Part shown: one piece after another, positions 19,429 to 28,644 of the stretch | How positions within the stretch are numbered: position 1 is the stretch's first letter | How the letters are laid out: each line of letters begins with the position of its first letter | Source: Meridianimarinicoccus roseus | GTDB taxonomy: Bacteria > Pseudomonadota > Alphaproteobacteria > Rhodobacterales > Rhodobacteraceae | NCBI RefSeq assembly: GCF_003172915.1 | Contig: NZ_QGKU01000044.1 | Location: forward strand, 1-42,473 | Direction: 5' to 3' | DNA: 42,473 nucleotides | Notes under the pieces: generated by a model | Databases searched by the model: none | Told to the model about the DNA's origin: nothing | What the model saw: the letters and a program-made list of their open reading frames with translations, nothing else | Made by a program: the position numbers and the translations under genes

Positions 19429-19809
19429 ATGAATGGATGGACTGTGGCACAGGTGGCCGCCGGAGGCGCGCTTGGCGCGTCTGCACGCTATGCCGCCGGG
19501 GTGGCGGTGATGCGTGCCTTCGGGCCGGGCTTCCCGCTGGGCACGCTACTGTGCAACGTGGCCGGATCGTTCCTGATGGGGCTGCTCGTGGTCACGCTGG
19601 CGCATTTTGGCGGCACCCGTTTCGCGCCTTTCCTGGCCATCGGCGTGCTGGGCGGTTTCACCACCTTCTCAAGCTTTTCGCTGGACGCCGTGACGCTGCT
19701 GGAACGCGGCGCGACAGGGCAGGCGGCGGGCTACGTGTTCGGCTCCGTACTGCTGTCGATCGGGGCGCTGTTCGCCGGGCTGGCTGCGGCGCGGGCGGTG
19801 CTTGCATGA
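19429..19809 (+). CDS. crcB: Fluoride exporter CrcB (Fluc family)
   Basis: Small membrane protein of 126 residues with four hydrophobic segments. The Fluc marks are GGALGASARY near residues 9-18, TLLCNVAGSFLMG (pore Asn and GSF) near 37-49 and GGFTTFSSFSLD near 71-82, so it should form the dual-topology fluoride channel. ATG 19429 follows GAAAGGAACGG. The stop overlaps the next ATG by four bases (ATGA). No fluoride riboswitch was recognised ahead of it. Confidence 0.94.
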   Translation: MNGWTVAQVAAGGALGASARYAAGVAVMRAFGPGFPLGTLLCNVAGSFLMGLLVVTLAHFGGTRFAPFLAIGVLGGFTTFSSFSLDAVTLLERGATGQAAGYVFGSVLLSIGALFAGLAAARAVLA

Positions 19810-20849
19810 GCGGCGTGCAGACCCTCACCGTCGGCGCGGACGAAAGCGAACAGCGGCTCGACCGCTGGTTCCGCCGCCATTTCCCCCATGTCAGCCAGGG
19901 CCGGGTGGAAAAGCTGTGCCGCAAGGGCGAGATCCGGGTCGATGGCGGTCGGGTGAAGGCCGCCACGCGCATCGGGCCGGGGGCGCAGATCCGCATCCCG
20001 CCGCTGCCCGATTCCGCCGCGCCGGAACCGGACCGCGCGCCGCGCGTGTCGGACGCGGACGCCGCGCTGATCCGTGCCTGCGTGATCTATCGCGACGAGC
20101 ATATCATTGCGCTGAACAAGCCGCCGGGCCTGCCCAGCCAGGGCGGCAGCGGACAGACGCGCCACGTGGACGGACTGGCCGAAGCGCTGCGCGACGGCAA
20201 GCCGGACAAGCCGCGCCTCGTGCACCGGCTCGACAAGGACACCTCGGGCGTTCTGCTGCTGGCGCGCACGCAGACGGCGGCCACCGACCTGACCCGCGCC
20301 TTCCGCGCCCGGTCCACCCGCAAGATCTATTGGGCCGCCGTCGCCGGCGTGCCGCATCCGCAGATGGGCACCGTGCGCTACGGGCTGGTCAAGGCGCCGG
20401 GACATGGTGCCAAGGGTGAGGGCGAGAAGATGATCTGCCTGCATCCCGATGAGGTAGCGGGCACCGAAGGGGCGAAGCGCGCCACCACCGATTATGCCGT
20501 CCTCTCCGCGCTGGCCAAGCGCTGCGCCTGGGTCGCACTCGTGCCGGTTACCGGGCGCACCCACCAGTTGCGCGCGCACATGGCCGAACTGGGGCACCCG
20601 ATCATCGGGGACGGCAAGTACGGCGGTTCGGGGCAGGAGAATCTCGGCGACGGCTGGGGGGCGCAACTGGGCGGTGAAATCTCGCGCAAGCTGCACCTCC
20701 ATGCCCGCCAGATCGCCATCACCCACCCGGTCACCGGTGCGCGGTTGCTGATCACGGCGCCGCTGCCCGATCACATGGCACGCACCTGGGCCGCCTTCGA
20801 CTGGCACGCTGCCGACGTGCCCGCCGACCCGTTCGACGAAGACGCCTGA
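19806..20849 (+). CDS. RluC/RluD-family pseudouridine synthase
   Basis: Converts uridines in 23S rRNA to pseudouridine. The 347-residue protein has an N-terminal S4 RNA-binding domain (EQRLDRWFRRHFPHVSQGRVEKL, residues 15-37 in part), then the catalytic domain with VHRLDKDTSGVLL, where Asp143 is the nucleophile, and GRTHQLRAHMAELGHPI-type sequence near residue 245. RluC-like rather than RluA-like because of the S4 domain; RluC versus RluD cannot be settled here. Translation is coupled to crcB by ATGA; the ATP12 gene follows 20 bp later. Confidence 0.93.
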   Translation: MSGVQTLTVGADESEQRLDRWFRRHFPHVSQGRVEKLCRKGEIRVDGGRVKAATRIGPGAQIRIPPLPDSAAPEPDRAPRVSDADAALIRACVIYRDEHIIALNKPPGLPSQGGSGQTRHVDGLAEALRDGKPDKPRLVHRLDKDTSGVLLLARTQTAATDLTRAFRARSTRKIYWAAVAGVPHPQMGTVRYGLVKAPGHGAKGEGEKMICLHPDEVAGTEGAKRATTDYAVLSALAKRCAWVALVPVTGRTHQLRAHMAELGHPIIGDGKYGGSGQENLGDGWGAQLGGEISRKLHLHARQIAITHPVTGARLLITAPLPDHMARTWAAFDWHAADVPADPFDEDA

Positions 20850-20869
20850 AAACAAACGGAAACCTCGAC

Positions 20870-21583
20870 ATGAGCGAATGGACACAGCGCCGGTTTTGGA
20901 CCACGGCGGATATCGCGCCCGAAGCGGGAGGGCACGGCATCCGGCTGGACGGCCGTGCGGTGCGCACCCCTGCCAAGGCGCCGCTGGTGGTGCCGGGTGC
21001 CGCGTTGGCCCGCGCCATCGCCGCCGAATGGGATGCCCAGACAGGGGTTATCGACCCGAATACCATGCCGCTGACCCGGATCGCCAATTCCGCCATCGAC
21101 AAGGTCACGCCGCAGCGGGCCGAGGTGGCGGAACTGCTGGCCGCTTACGGTGAAAGCGACCTTCTGTGTTACCGCGCCGACGGGCCCGAAGAACTGGTCG
21201 CGCGGCAGGCGGCGGGCTGGGATCCGCTGCTGGCCTGGGCCGAAGATACACTGGGCGCGCCGCTGCTCACCGCAGTGGGGGTGATGTTCATCCCGCAACC
21301 GCCCGCCAGCGTGGAGGCGCTGCGCCGCCGGGTGACGCCGCTCGATCCGTTCGACCTCGCGCCGTTCCACGATCTCGTGGCGCTGACCGGCTCGCTGGTG
21401 CTGGGGCTCGCGGCGCTGCACGGTCAGCAGCCGATTGAAGACCTCTGGGCGCTGAGCCGGATCGACGAGACCTGGCAGGCAGAACAATGGGGCGATGACG
21501 AAGAGGCCGCGCAGGCCGCCGCCGTCAAGGCTGCCGCGTTTTCCGATGCTGCCCGGTTCTACGCCCTGCGACAGGCGGGCTGA
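20870..21583 (+). CDS. ATP12-family F1-ATPase assembly chaperone
   Basis: 237-residue member of the ATP12 family, in mitochondria the chaperone of the F1 alpha subunit; alphaproteobacteria carry the bacterial counterpart. Family features: RFWTTADI at the start, LDGRAVRTPAKAPLVVP near residues 25-41, AAEWDAQTG, and DLLCYRADGPEELVARQAAGWDPLLAW in the middle. Probably cytoplasmic. It closes the run rarA-crcB-pseudouridine synthase-ATP12, and a hairpin follows. Confidence 0.9.
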   Translation: MSEWTQRRFWTTADIAPEAGGHGIRLDGRAVRTPAKAPLVVPGAALARAIAAEWDAQTGVIDPNTMPLTRIANSAIDKVTPQRAEVAELLAAYGESDLLCYRADGPEELVARQAAGWDPLLAWAEDTLGAPLLTAVGVMFIPQPPASVEALRRRVTPLDPFDLAPFHDLVALTGSLVLGLAALHGQQPIEDLWALSRIDETWQAEQWGDDEEAAQAAAVKAAAFSDAARFYALRQAG

Positions 21584-21615
21584 GCCGCGCCACACCCGCA
21601 TTTGGTGAAATCGTG

Positions 21616-21656
21616 CGCGGCCCCCGGTTTCGCGGGGCTGCGACGCGCCCTTTTTT
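21616..21656 (+). terminator. Probable terminator after the ATP12 gene
   Basis: A 9-bp stem (21616-21624 with 21634-21642, one G-U pair) and, 8 bases later, TTTTTT (21651-21656). The offset makes it less certain than the other terminators. Confidence 0.5.
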
Positions 21657-21740
21657 GCGCCACATGAGAAGAATCGCGGCGATTCTTTCACCCGTGCCGG
21701 GATTCTCCGGTGCGGTAAGGGTTGACGAGTCTGCGCGCTT

Positions 21741-21768
21741 TTGCCCAACTTTGCAGCAGCACTATAGT
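21741..21768 (+). promoter_or_regulatory. Candidate promoter for the amino-acid transporter
   Basis: TTGCCC (21741-21746), 16-bp spacer, TATAGT (21763-21768), about 82 bp before the binding-protein start. A further TTGACG lies at 21722-21727 but at poor spacing. The region between 21584 and 21849 holds no gene. Confidence 0.45.
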
Positions 21769-21849
21769 TGAATGGTGTGACAATGACGCCTTGCCCGGTC
21801 AACGGGTGCGGCACAAACCACTCAGGTGGACCATCAGGGGAATGACAAC

Positions 21850-22866
21850 ATGAAGAAAACCGTGTTCCTTGGCGCGCTCGCGATTGCGGGTGTGACTGGC
21901 ACAATGGCTGCGGCACAGACGCTGGAGGACGTGACGTCCCGCGGCGCGCTGAACTGCGGGATCAGCACCGGCCTCGTCGGGTTTGCGTCGCAGGATGCGA
22001 ACGGCGAATGGCAGGGCTTCGACGTTGCCGTCTGCCGCGCCGTGGCCGCTGCGGTTCTGGGCGATCCGTCCGCCGTCGACTTCACACCGACCACCAACCA
22101 GGTGCGTTTCGAGGTGCTGAACTCCGGCGAGATCGACATGCTGGCACGGAACACCACGTGGACCTTCTCGCGTGACGTGGACCTCAAGCTGGAGTTCACT
22201 GGCATCAACTACTACGACGGTCAGGGATTCATGGTGCCGGCTGCGCTTGGCGTCAGCTCGGCCAAGGAACTGGACGGCGCGACGGTCTGCATCCAGGCAG
22301 GCACCACGACCGAACTGAACCTCGCCGACTTCTTCCGCATCAACAACATGAGCTACCAGCCGGTGCCGATCAGCACTGCGTCGGAAGCCCAGCAGCAGTA
22401 TCTGGCCGGCTCGTGCGACGTCTACACCACCGACGCGTCCGGCCTCGCTGCGACCCGTGCCGCGTTCGAGGATCCGGCAGGCCACATCATCCTGCCCGAA
22501 ATCATCTCGAAGGAGCCGCTTGGCCCGCTCGTACGCCACGGTGACAACGAATGGGGCGATGTCGTGCGCTGGACGCTGAACGCACTGATCGCCGCCGAAG
22601 AACTCGGCGTGACCTCCGCCAACATCGAGGAACTGTCGGCCGGTACCGACAACCCGGAAATCAACCGCCTGCTGGGCAGCGAAGGCAACCTGGGTGAAAT
22701 GCTCGGTCTGTCGGCCGACTGGGCCAAGAACGCCATCGCCGCAGGCGGGAACTATGGCGAGATCTTCGAACGCCATATCGGTCAGAACACCCCGATCGGC
22801 CTTGCGCGTGGCCTGAACGCGCAGTGGACCGAAGGCGGCCTGCTCTACGCACCGCCGTTCCGGTAA
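21850..22866 (+). CDS. aapJ: General L-amino-acid ABC transporter, binding protein
   Basis: Periplasmic substrate-binding protein of the Aap/Bzt system (Rhizobium AapJ, Rhodobacter BztA), which takes up many L-amino acids, notably Glu, Gln, Asp and Asn. 338 residues with a signal peptide (MKKTVFLGALAIAGVTG, cleavage near residue 24), then GALNCGISTGLVGFASQDANG and GFDVAVCRAVAAAVLGD, typical of this family. ATG 21850 is chosen for the signal peptide start; an in-frame ATG at 21826 would add eight residues. First gene of the four-gene operon; a terminator-like hairpin right after it should keep its mRNA level above that of the permeases. Confidence 0.94.
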   Translation: MKKTVFLGALAIAGVTGTMAAAQTLEDVTSRGALNCGISTGLVGFASQDANGEWQGFDVAVCRAVAAAVLGDPSAVDFTPTTNQVRFEVLNSGEIDMLARNTTWTFSRDVDLKLEFTGINYYDGQGFMVPAALGVSSAKELDGATVCIQAGTTTELNLADFFRINNMSYQPVPISTASEAQQQYLAGSCDVYTTDASGLAATRAAFEDPAGHIILPEIISKEPLGPLVRHGDNEWGDVVRWTLNALIAAEELGVTSANIEELSAGTDNPEINRLLGSEGNLGEMLGLSADWAKNAIAAGGNYGEIFERHIGQNTPIGLARGLNAQWTEGGLLYAPPFR

Positions 22867-22875
22867 GCCGATCCC

Positions 22876-22908
22876 GGCGGCGCCTCCCGACCGGGGGCGC
22901 CGCCTTTT
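22876..22908 (+). terminator. Attenuator hairpin between binding protein and permease genes
   Basis: A 9-bp stem (22876-22884 with 22896-22904), continued by three inner pairs after a one-base bulge, loop gacc, then TTTT. It fits the common arrangement in which the binding protein is made in excess over the membrane parts, by partial termination or by protecting the upstream mRNA end. Confidence 0.7.
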
Positions 22909-22977
22909 CGCTGGTGCGCTGCCAAGGCGCGCGCACCACGCCGGCCGCCGCCGCCCGACGCGCACAGGACCCCACAC

Positions 22978-24192
22978 ATGAGCACCATGAGCGACCCGTC
23001 GCAGCCAGTCTTCCGGCTGAGCATGCTGGTCAACGATACCCGCTATCGCGGGATCACCTTCCAGATCATCGCCTTCATGGCCATTGTCCTGCTGTTCGGC
23101 TGGATGGCCTGGAATGCCACGCAGAACCTCGCGGCGCTTGGCCAGAACATTTCCTACGGGTTTCTCGGCGAACAGGCCGGGTATGACATCAACCAGAAGC
23201 TGATCCCCTACGCCAGCACGGACACGCATCTGCGCGCGGCCGTGGTTGGCATCCTCAATACGCTTCTGGTCGCCTTCCTCGGCTGCGTCACGGCCACCAT
23301 TATCGGTGTCGTCGTCGGCATCCTGCGCCTTTCGAAGAACTGGCTGGTGGCCAAGCTGATGTCCGGCTACGTGGAGATCTTCCGCAACGTGCCGGTGCTG
23401 ATCTGGATCCTCATCATCTTCTCGGTGATGTCCAACGCGCTGCCCGCGCCCAACGCGTTCCGCGGTGAAAACCCCTCCGCATCGATGGTGATGGATGCCT
23501 TCGCCTTCACCAATCGCGGCGTCTACATCCCTCGGCCGGTCTGGGAGCCGGGCTCGTTTCTGGTGGTCGCTGTGTTCATCGCCTCCATCGTCGGCATTTT
23601 CGCGCTGCGTCGCTACGCCGTGAAGCTGCTGTTCGACACCGGGCGAGAACTCAAAACATTCTGGCCCTCGATCGGGCTGTTCTTCGTGCCGACATTGCTG
23701 GCTTATTTCGTCCTCGGCCGCCCGATCACGCTTGAATACCCCGAATTGCGTGGCTTCAATTTCCAGGGCGGCATCCAGATCTTCGGGTCGCTCATCGGGC
23801 TGTGGTTTGCGCTTGCGCTCTATACCGGCGCGTTCATCGCGGAGAACGTGCGCGCGGGCATCATGGCGGTCAGCAAGGGCCAGACCGAAGCTGCCTCCGC
23901 GCTCGGGATGCGGCCGGGGCGGATCATGCGGCTGGTGATCCTGCCGCAGGCCTTGCGCGTGATCATTCCGCCGCTGATCTCGCAGTACCTGAACCTGACC
24001 AAGAACAGTTCTCTCGCCGCGGCGGTCGGCTACATGGACATCACCGGCACGCTGGGCGGCATCACGCTGAACCAGACCGGCCGCAGCTTCGAAGCGATCC
24101 TGTTGCTGATGCTGTTCTACCTGATCATTTCGCTCAGTATCGCCGGGCTGATGAACCTCTACAATAATGCCGTCAAGCTGAAGGAGCGCTGA
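22978..24192 (+). CDS. aapQ: General L-amino-acid ABC transporter, permease AapQ/BztB
   Basis: Inner-membrane permease of the HisM/GlnP class, 404 residues, longer than most polar amino-acid permeases as is normal for AapQ. Hydrophobic segments start near residues 27-42; a large extra segment lies in the middle; the EAA loop EAASALGMRPGRIMRLVILPQA near residue 300 contacts the ATPase. It ends 1 bp before the second permease start, so the two are made together. Confidence 0.94.
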   Translation: MSTMSDPSQPVFRLSMLVNDTRYRGITFQIIAFMAIVLLFGWMAWNATQNLAALGQNISYGFLGEQAGYDINQKLIPYASTDTHLRAAVVGILNTLLVAFLGCVTATIIGVVVGILRLSKNWLVAKLMSGYVEIFRNVPVLIWILIIFSVMSNALPAPNAFRGENPSASMVMDAFAFTNRGVYIPRPVWEPGSFLVVAVFIASIVGIFALRRYAVKLLFDTGRELKTFWPSIGLFFVPTLLAYFVLGRPITLEYPELRGFNFQGGIQIFGSLIGLWFALALYTGAFIAENVRAGIMAVSKGQTEAASALGMRPGRIMRLVILPQALRVIIPPLISQYLNLTKNSSLAAAVGYMDITGTLGGITLNQTGRSFEAILLLMLFYLIISLSIAGLMNLYNNAVKLKER

Positions 24193-24193
24193 A

Positions 24194-25492
24194 ATGAGCA
24201 CCGCGCCCAAGGTTCAGGCCTTCGTTCGTCATGACACGCTGCCCGCATCCGCCCCGCCGGTGTCCGAAACAGGTGTGGTGCGCTGGTTGCGCGCGAACCT
24301 GTTCAGTTCCGTCGGCAACGGCATCATGACGCTGATCGCGCTCTATTGCCTTTACCTGCTGCTCGCCGCCATCGTGCCCTGGCTTGCCAATGGTGTGTGG
24401 CGCGCCGACTCGATCCGTGATTGCCGCGAACAATTGGCAGGGGCTACCGGCGGCTGCTTCGCGGTGATCGCCGAACGCTGGCCGCAACTCGTTTTCGGCA
24501 ACTACCCGTCCGAACACTACCCCCGCGCGATCCTGGCCTTCGTACTGCTGTTCGTTGCGCTCGCGCCAGTGCTGTTCGTCGAACTGCCGCGCAAGATGCT
24601 GTGGTTCACCGGGCTCTTTCCGTTCATTGCCTACTGGCTGATCTGGGGCGGAACGCTCTGGGTGCCCACGCTGGCGCTGGCCGGGGTCGTGGCGGGCTTT
24701 TTCGTGTTCCGCGCGCTCGAACGGATGTCGTTCTTCGGCGCGCTTGTCGCCGGGCTGGCCGCCACGCTGGCGTTCTGGATCGTGCTGGTCGGGCCGCTTT
24801 CGGGCGCGCTGGCGTCAATCGTGCCGCTGCGCCTCGATTACGTCGAAAGCCGCGAGATCGGCGGCTTCATGATCAACTTCATCCTTGGCACCTCGTGCAT
24901 AGCGCTTTCTCTGCCTTTGGGGATCGCGCTCGCGCTCGGTCGTCAGTCGAACCTGCCGGTCATCAAGATGATCTGCGTGATGTTCATCGAATTCATCCGT
25001 GGCGTGCCGCTCATCACGTTGCTGTTCGTGGCCTCGGTGATGCTGGCCTACTTCCTGCCGCCCGGCACGAATTTCGACCTGATCCTGCGCGTCATCATCA
25101 TGATCACGCTGTTCGCCGCCGCCTACATGGCCGAAGCGATCCGCGGCGGCCTCGCGGCGCTGCCCAAGGGCCAATACGAGGCGGGCGACAGCCTCGGGCT
25201 GGACTACTGGCAGTCCATGCGCCTGATCATCCTGCCCCAGGCGCTGAAAATCTCGATCCCATCCATCGTGAACATCGCCATCGGCCTGTTCAAGGACACC
25301 ACGCTGGTGTCGATTATCTCGATGTTCGACATGCTCGGCATGATCAAGGGTCCGATCCTGTCCTCGACCGACTGGTTCGGTGTGTACTGGGAACTCTACG
25401 TCTTCGCGGCGCTGCTGTTCTTCGTGTTCACCTACGGAATTTCGAAATACTCGCAATATCTCGAGCGCAAGCTCGCCACCGACCACCGCTGA
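24194..25492 (+). CDS. aapM: General L-amino-acid ABC transporter, permease AapM/BztC
   Basis: Second permease, 432 residues, pairing with AapQ. About 7-9 hydrophobic stretches are visible, with an N-terminal extension of several membrane segments typical for AapM. The EAA loop EAGDSLGLDYWQSMRLIILPQA lies near residue 330, then PSIVNIAIGLFKDTTLVSII. Start ATG 24194 is one base after the aapQ stop with AAGGAGCGC before it. Confidence 0.94.
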   Translation: MSTAPKVQAFVRHDTLPASAPPVSETGVVRWLRANLFSSVGNGIMTLIALYCLYLLLAAIVPWLANGVWRADSIRDCREQLAGATGGCFAVIAERWPQLVFGNYPSEHYPRAILAFVLLFVALAPVLFVELPRKMLWFTGLFPFIAYWLIWGGTLWVPTLALAGVVAGFFVFRALERMSFFGALVAGLAATLAFWIVLVGPLSGALASIVPLRLDYVESREIGGFMINFILGTSCIALSLPLGIALALGRQSNLPVIKMICVMFIEFIRGVPLITLLFVASVMLAYFLPPGTNFDLILRVIIMITLFAAAYMAEAIRGGLAALPKGQYEAGDSLGLDYWQSMRLIILPQALKISIPSIVNIAIGLFKDTTLVSIISMFDMLGMIKGPILSSTDWFGVYWELYVFAALLFFVFTYGISKYSQYLERKLATDHR

Positions 25493-25507
25493 GCTTTGGG
25501 GACAGAC

Positions 25508-26293
25508 ATGACCGATACATCGATGGCAGAAGCGCCCAAGAAGATGAAAGTGTCCGACGAGGTCGCCGTGGACATCCGTGCCATGAACAAGTGGTACGGG
25601 TCGTTCCACGTGCTGCGCGACATCAACTTGACCGTCTATCGTGGCGAACGCATCGTGATCTGCGGGCCGTCGGGATCCGGCAAGTCCACGCTGATCCGCT
25701 GCATCAACGCGCTTGAGGAACACCAGGACGGCACGATCACCGTGGACGGCACGCGCCTGTCCTCGGACCTCAAGAACATCGACAAGATCCGTTCCGAGGT
25801 CGGGATGTGCTTCCAGCATTTCAACCTCTTCCCGCATCTGACGATCCTGGAAAATTGCACGCTGGCCCCGATCTGGGTGCGCAAGACCCCCAAGAGGGAA
25901 GCCGAGGAAACGGCGATGCATTTCCTGGAGAAGGTGAAGATCCCCGAACAGGCGAACAAGTATCCCGGCCAGCTTTCGGGCGGCCAGCAACAGCGCGTCG
26001 CCATCGCGCGCAGCCTGTGCATGCGTCCCAAGATCATGCTGTTCGACGAACCGACCTCAGCGCTTGATCCCGAGATGATCAAGGAAGTGCTGGATACCAT
26101 GATCCAGCTTGCCGAGGACGGGATGACCATGCTTTGCGTGACGCACGAAATGGGTTTCGCGCGCCAGGTCGCCAACCGGGTAATTTTCATGGACCAGGGT
26201 CAGATCGTCGAACAGAACGAACCTGAACCGTTCTTCAACAACCCGCAAAGCGACCGGACCAAGCTTTTCCTCAGCCAGATCCTGGGTCACTGA
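25508..26293 (+). CDS. aapP: General L-amino-acid ABC transporter, ATPase AapP/BztD
   Basis: Cytoplasmic ATPase driving the transporter, 261 residues. Walker [11 protein letters not shown]-loop [12 protein letters not shown], signature [15 protein letters not shown], Walker [15 protein letters not shown] and the switch His in [10 protein letters not shown] are all intact. ATG 25508 with TTGGGGAC before it is preferred over an in-frame TTG at 25496. Last gene of the operon; the oppositely directed phosphatase gene ends 22 bp away. Confidence 0.95.
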   Translation: MTDTSMAEAPKKMKVSDEVAVDIRAMNKWYGSFHVLRDINLTVYRGERIVICGPSGSGKSTLIRCINALEEHQDGTITVDGTRLSSDLKNIDKIRSEVGMCFQHFNLFPHLTILENCTLAPIWVRKTPKREAEETAMHFLEKVKIPEQANKYPGQLSGGQQQRVAIARSLCMRPKIMLFDEPTSALDPEMIKEVLDTMIQLAEDGMTMLCVTHEMGFARQVANRVIFMDQGQIVEQNEPEPFFNNPQSDRTKLFLSQILGH

Positions 26294-26314
26294 TCAGGAG
26301 GGCCGCGCGGCCGG

Positions 26315-26821
26315 TCAGTCGGTCAGGTCGCGCGGGACAATGAAATCCACCACCGTGCCGCTGCGCGGCTGCAATTCGGACCAGTCGTCGATCGGGAAAT
26401 CGGCGACCATGGTCGCGAGCGTCGGGTAGGCGCCGAAACGTGGATGCTCCGGGCGGTGCGTCACCAGCCCCGCGGCCAATGTGCCGATGCCCGGATTATG
26501 CCCGATCATCGCCACCACGGGCGCAGTGGCTTTCTGCAGTGCGCCCAGCATCGTGCCCGGCAGCGCCAGGTAAAGGGCGTGGTCCGGCTCCGGATCAACC
26601 GGATTGTGCAATTCCGGGGCAAGCCGGGCCCACGTCTCGCGGGTGCGGGCGGCGTCCGACACCAGCACCTGCTGGGGCTCGTAACCGCGTGCCGCAAGCC
26701 ATGACCCGATCACGACACAGGCATCCTGCCCGCGCCGGTTCAGCAGCCGCGCGTGGTCCGACGCGTCGGAATCCGACCAGTCGGACTTGGCATGGCGCAT
26801 CAGGATCAGGCGGCGGGACAT
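26315..26821 (-). CDS. SixA-like histidine phosphatase
   Basis: 168-residue protein of the histidine-phosphatase (RHG) family. The N-terminal LILMRHAKSDW carries the catalytic His, and MIGHNPGIG near residues 103-111 the second His. SixA relatives remove phosphate from phospho-His in signalling proteins (ArcB, or NPr of the nitrogen phosphotransferase system), but substrates vary, and the short single-domain form here gives no further hint. It lies 27 bp downstream of argB on the same strand and may share its transcript. Confidence 0.88.
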   Translation of the reverse strand: MSRRLILMRHAKSDWSDSDASDHARLLNRRGQDACVVIGSWLAARGYEPQQVLVSDAARTRETWARLAPELHNPVDPEPDHALYLALPGTMLGALQKATAPVVAMIGHNPGIGTLAAGLVTHRPEHPRFGAYPTLATMVADFPIDDWSELQPRSGTVVDFIVPRDLTD

Positions 26822-26848
26822 AGGCGTTTCCTTGGCGTTGCTGTCAGG

Positions 26849-27715
26849 TCACGACGAGCGGATAAGCGAGCCTGCCCCATGATCGGTGAACAGTTCAAGA
26901 AGGCAGGCGTTCGGTGCCCGCCCGTCGATGATCACCGCCGCCCGCACACCGGCCCGAAGCGCGGCCAGCGCGGTCTCGGTCTTGGGTATCATCCCGCCCG
27001 CGATCACGCCGTCCTCGGTCATCTTGCGGATCTGCGCTGCGGTCAGTTCCGTCACCACTTCGCCGCTTTCGTCCTTCACGCCAGCCACGTCCGTCAGCAG
27101 CAGCAGTCGCCGCGCCTTCAGCGCCCCGGCGATGGCGCCGGCCGCCGTGTCACCGTTCACGTTGTAGCTCTGACCGTCCTCGCCCACGCCGAGCGGCGCG
27201 ATCACCGGGATCATTCGCGCGCCGAACAGCGTGCGCAGAACGGTCGTGTCCATCCGGTCAGGCGTGCCGACGAACCCCAGAGCGGGGTCGGTCTGCTTGC
27301 ACACCATCAGGTTGCCATCCTTGCCCGACAGGCCCACCGCGCGCCCGCCCTCGGCGTTGATCGCGGCAACGATGCGCTTGTTGATCAGCCCGGCCAGCAC
27401 CATTTCCACCACGTCCATCGTGGCCGCGTCGGTAACGCGCTTGCCGTTGACGAACTCCGATGCGATGTCCAGCTTGCCCAGCATCTCGTTGATCGCGGGG
27501 CCCCCGCCATGCACCACCACAGGGTTCACGCCGACCTGACTCATCAGCGCGATGTCACGTGCAAAGCTGCGCATCGCTTCGTCGCTGCCCATTGCATGTC
27601 CGCCCAGCTTGATCACGATGGTGGCGCCGTTGAACCGCTGCAGATAGGGCAGCGCTTCCGAAAGAGTGCGGGCGGTTGCGATCCAGTCCAGCTTCATGGC
27701 GTTCTGTTTTTTCAT
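26849..27715 (-). CDS. argB: Acetylglutamate kinase
   Basis: Phosphorylates N-acetyl-L-glutamate, the second step of arginine synthesis. 288 residues of the amino-acid-kinase fold: [12 protein letters not shown] near residues 32-43, [15 protein letters not shown] near 68-82, the [11 protein letters not shown] segment, and [14 protein letters not shown] near 186-199. ATG at 27715 fits relatives that begin a few residues before [18 protein letters not shown]; an ATG at 27697 is a shorter option. It follows the engB region in the usual Rhodobacterales order but is separated from engB by a plus-strand dehydrogenase. Confidence 0.95.
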   Translation of the reverse strand: MKKQNAMKLDWIATARTLSEALPYLQRFNGATIVIKLGGHAMGSDEAMRSFARDIALMSQVGVNPVVVHGGGPAINEMLGKLDIASEFVNGKRVTDAATMDVVEMVLAGLINKRIVAAINAEGGRAVGLSGKDGNLMVCKQTDPALGFVGTPDRMDTTVLRTLFGARMIPVIAPLGVGEDGQSYNVNGDTAAGAIAGALKARRLLLLTDVAGVKDESGEVVTELTAAQIRKMTEDGVIAGGMIPKTETALAALRAGVRAAVIIDGRAPNACLLELFTDHGAGSLIRSS

Positions 27716-27836
27716 CCCTCGGGGTCCCGTCTGTGTCTGCAGGGTGTTAGTCGTTGCGTGCAGCGGTGCCAAGGGGCAGGAATGTGCGGGGGCTGCCGAG
27801 TGGTGGCCCGGCGCGGCAACCAGGGAAGGCTGCCAC

Positions 27837-28574
27837 ATGACCGAACAGCGACAGAAGACCGTAGTTCTGACCGGTGCCAGCCGGGGGATCGGCCACGCAA
27901 CCGTCAAGCGGTTCTCGAGCGCGGGCTGGCGGGTGCTGACCTGCTCGCGCCAGCCCTTCGACCCGCGCTGCCCATGGCCGGGGGGCGAAGACAACCATAT
28001 CCAGATCGACCTTGCGGACCCGAACCGGACGATCGCGGCGATCGAAGGCATCCGCGCGAAGCTCGACGGCAAGCTCGACGCGCTGATCAACAATGCGGGC
28101 ATCTCTCCCAAGGGGCCGGATGGCGAGCGGCTCAACACGCTTGATACCGATCTGCGAACCTGGGGGCAGGTGTTCCACGTCAACTTCTTCGCCTCAGTGA
28201 TCCTCGCTCGGGGGCTGCGCGACGAGTTGTCGGCGGCGAACGGCGCGGTGGTCAACGTGACTTCCATCGCGGGTTCGCGCGTGCATCCCTTCGCCGGGGC
28301 GGCCTATGCAACGTCCAAGGCGGCGCTCGCGGCTCTGACACGCGAGATGGCCCATGATTTCGGCCCCTACGGCGTGCGGGTGAACGCCATTGCGCCCGGC
28401 GAGGTGGAAACCTCGATCCTCAGCCCCGGCACCGACAAGATCGTGCAGCAACTTCCGCTGCGGCGGCTCGGCCAGCCGTCCGAGGTGGCCGACGTGATTT
28501 ATTTCCTGTGCTCGGATGCGGCCAGCTACGTCACCGGAACCGAAATCGAGGTGAATGCCGGTCAGCACGTCTGA
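27837..28574 (+). CDS. SDR-family oxidoreductase
   Basis: Short-chain dehydrogenase/reductase of 245 residues. NAD(P)-binding TGASRGIG at 12-19, NNAG at 85-88, catalytic Ser143, Tyr157 and Lys161 (YATSK) and the C-terminal [12 protein letters not shown] are intact. FabG-like in general form, but the substrate cannot be told; the PWPGGEDNH insert near residues 46-54 is not typical of FabG. ATG 27837 is preferred because it starts just before the first strand and GGGAAGG lies upstream; the ORF is open further up. It sits against the minus-strand argB and engB, so it is a local insertion in that group. Confidence 0.88.
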   Translation: MTEQRQKTVVLTGASRGIGHATVKRFSSAGWRVLTCSRQPFDPRCPWPGGEDNHIQIDLADPNRTIAAIEGIRAKLDGKLDALINNAGISPKGPDGERLNTLDTDLRTWGQVFHVNFFASVILARGLRDELSAANGAVVNVTSIAGSRVHPFAGAAYATSKAALAALTREMAHDFGPYGVRVNAIAPGEVETSILSPGTDKIVQQLPLRRLGQPSEVADVIYFLCSDAASYVTGTEIEVNAGQHV

Positions 28575-28644
28575 CGCGCGGCGCGCCGCGTGCCGGACTC
28601 TTGCGCGATCCCGACTGGGTTCCGACCGGGTCGGTCGCGGAAAA

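Noticed and set aside
21799-24210. 803-codon open frame on the minus strand
   Set aside because: Antisense to aapJ and aapQ; no family resemblance and no ribosome-binding site.
26291-26312. Bidirectional terminator between aapP and the SixA-like gene
   Set aside because: A GGCCGCGCGGCC palindrome is present, but there is no U-run on either strand, so the call is not supported.
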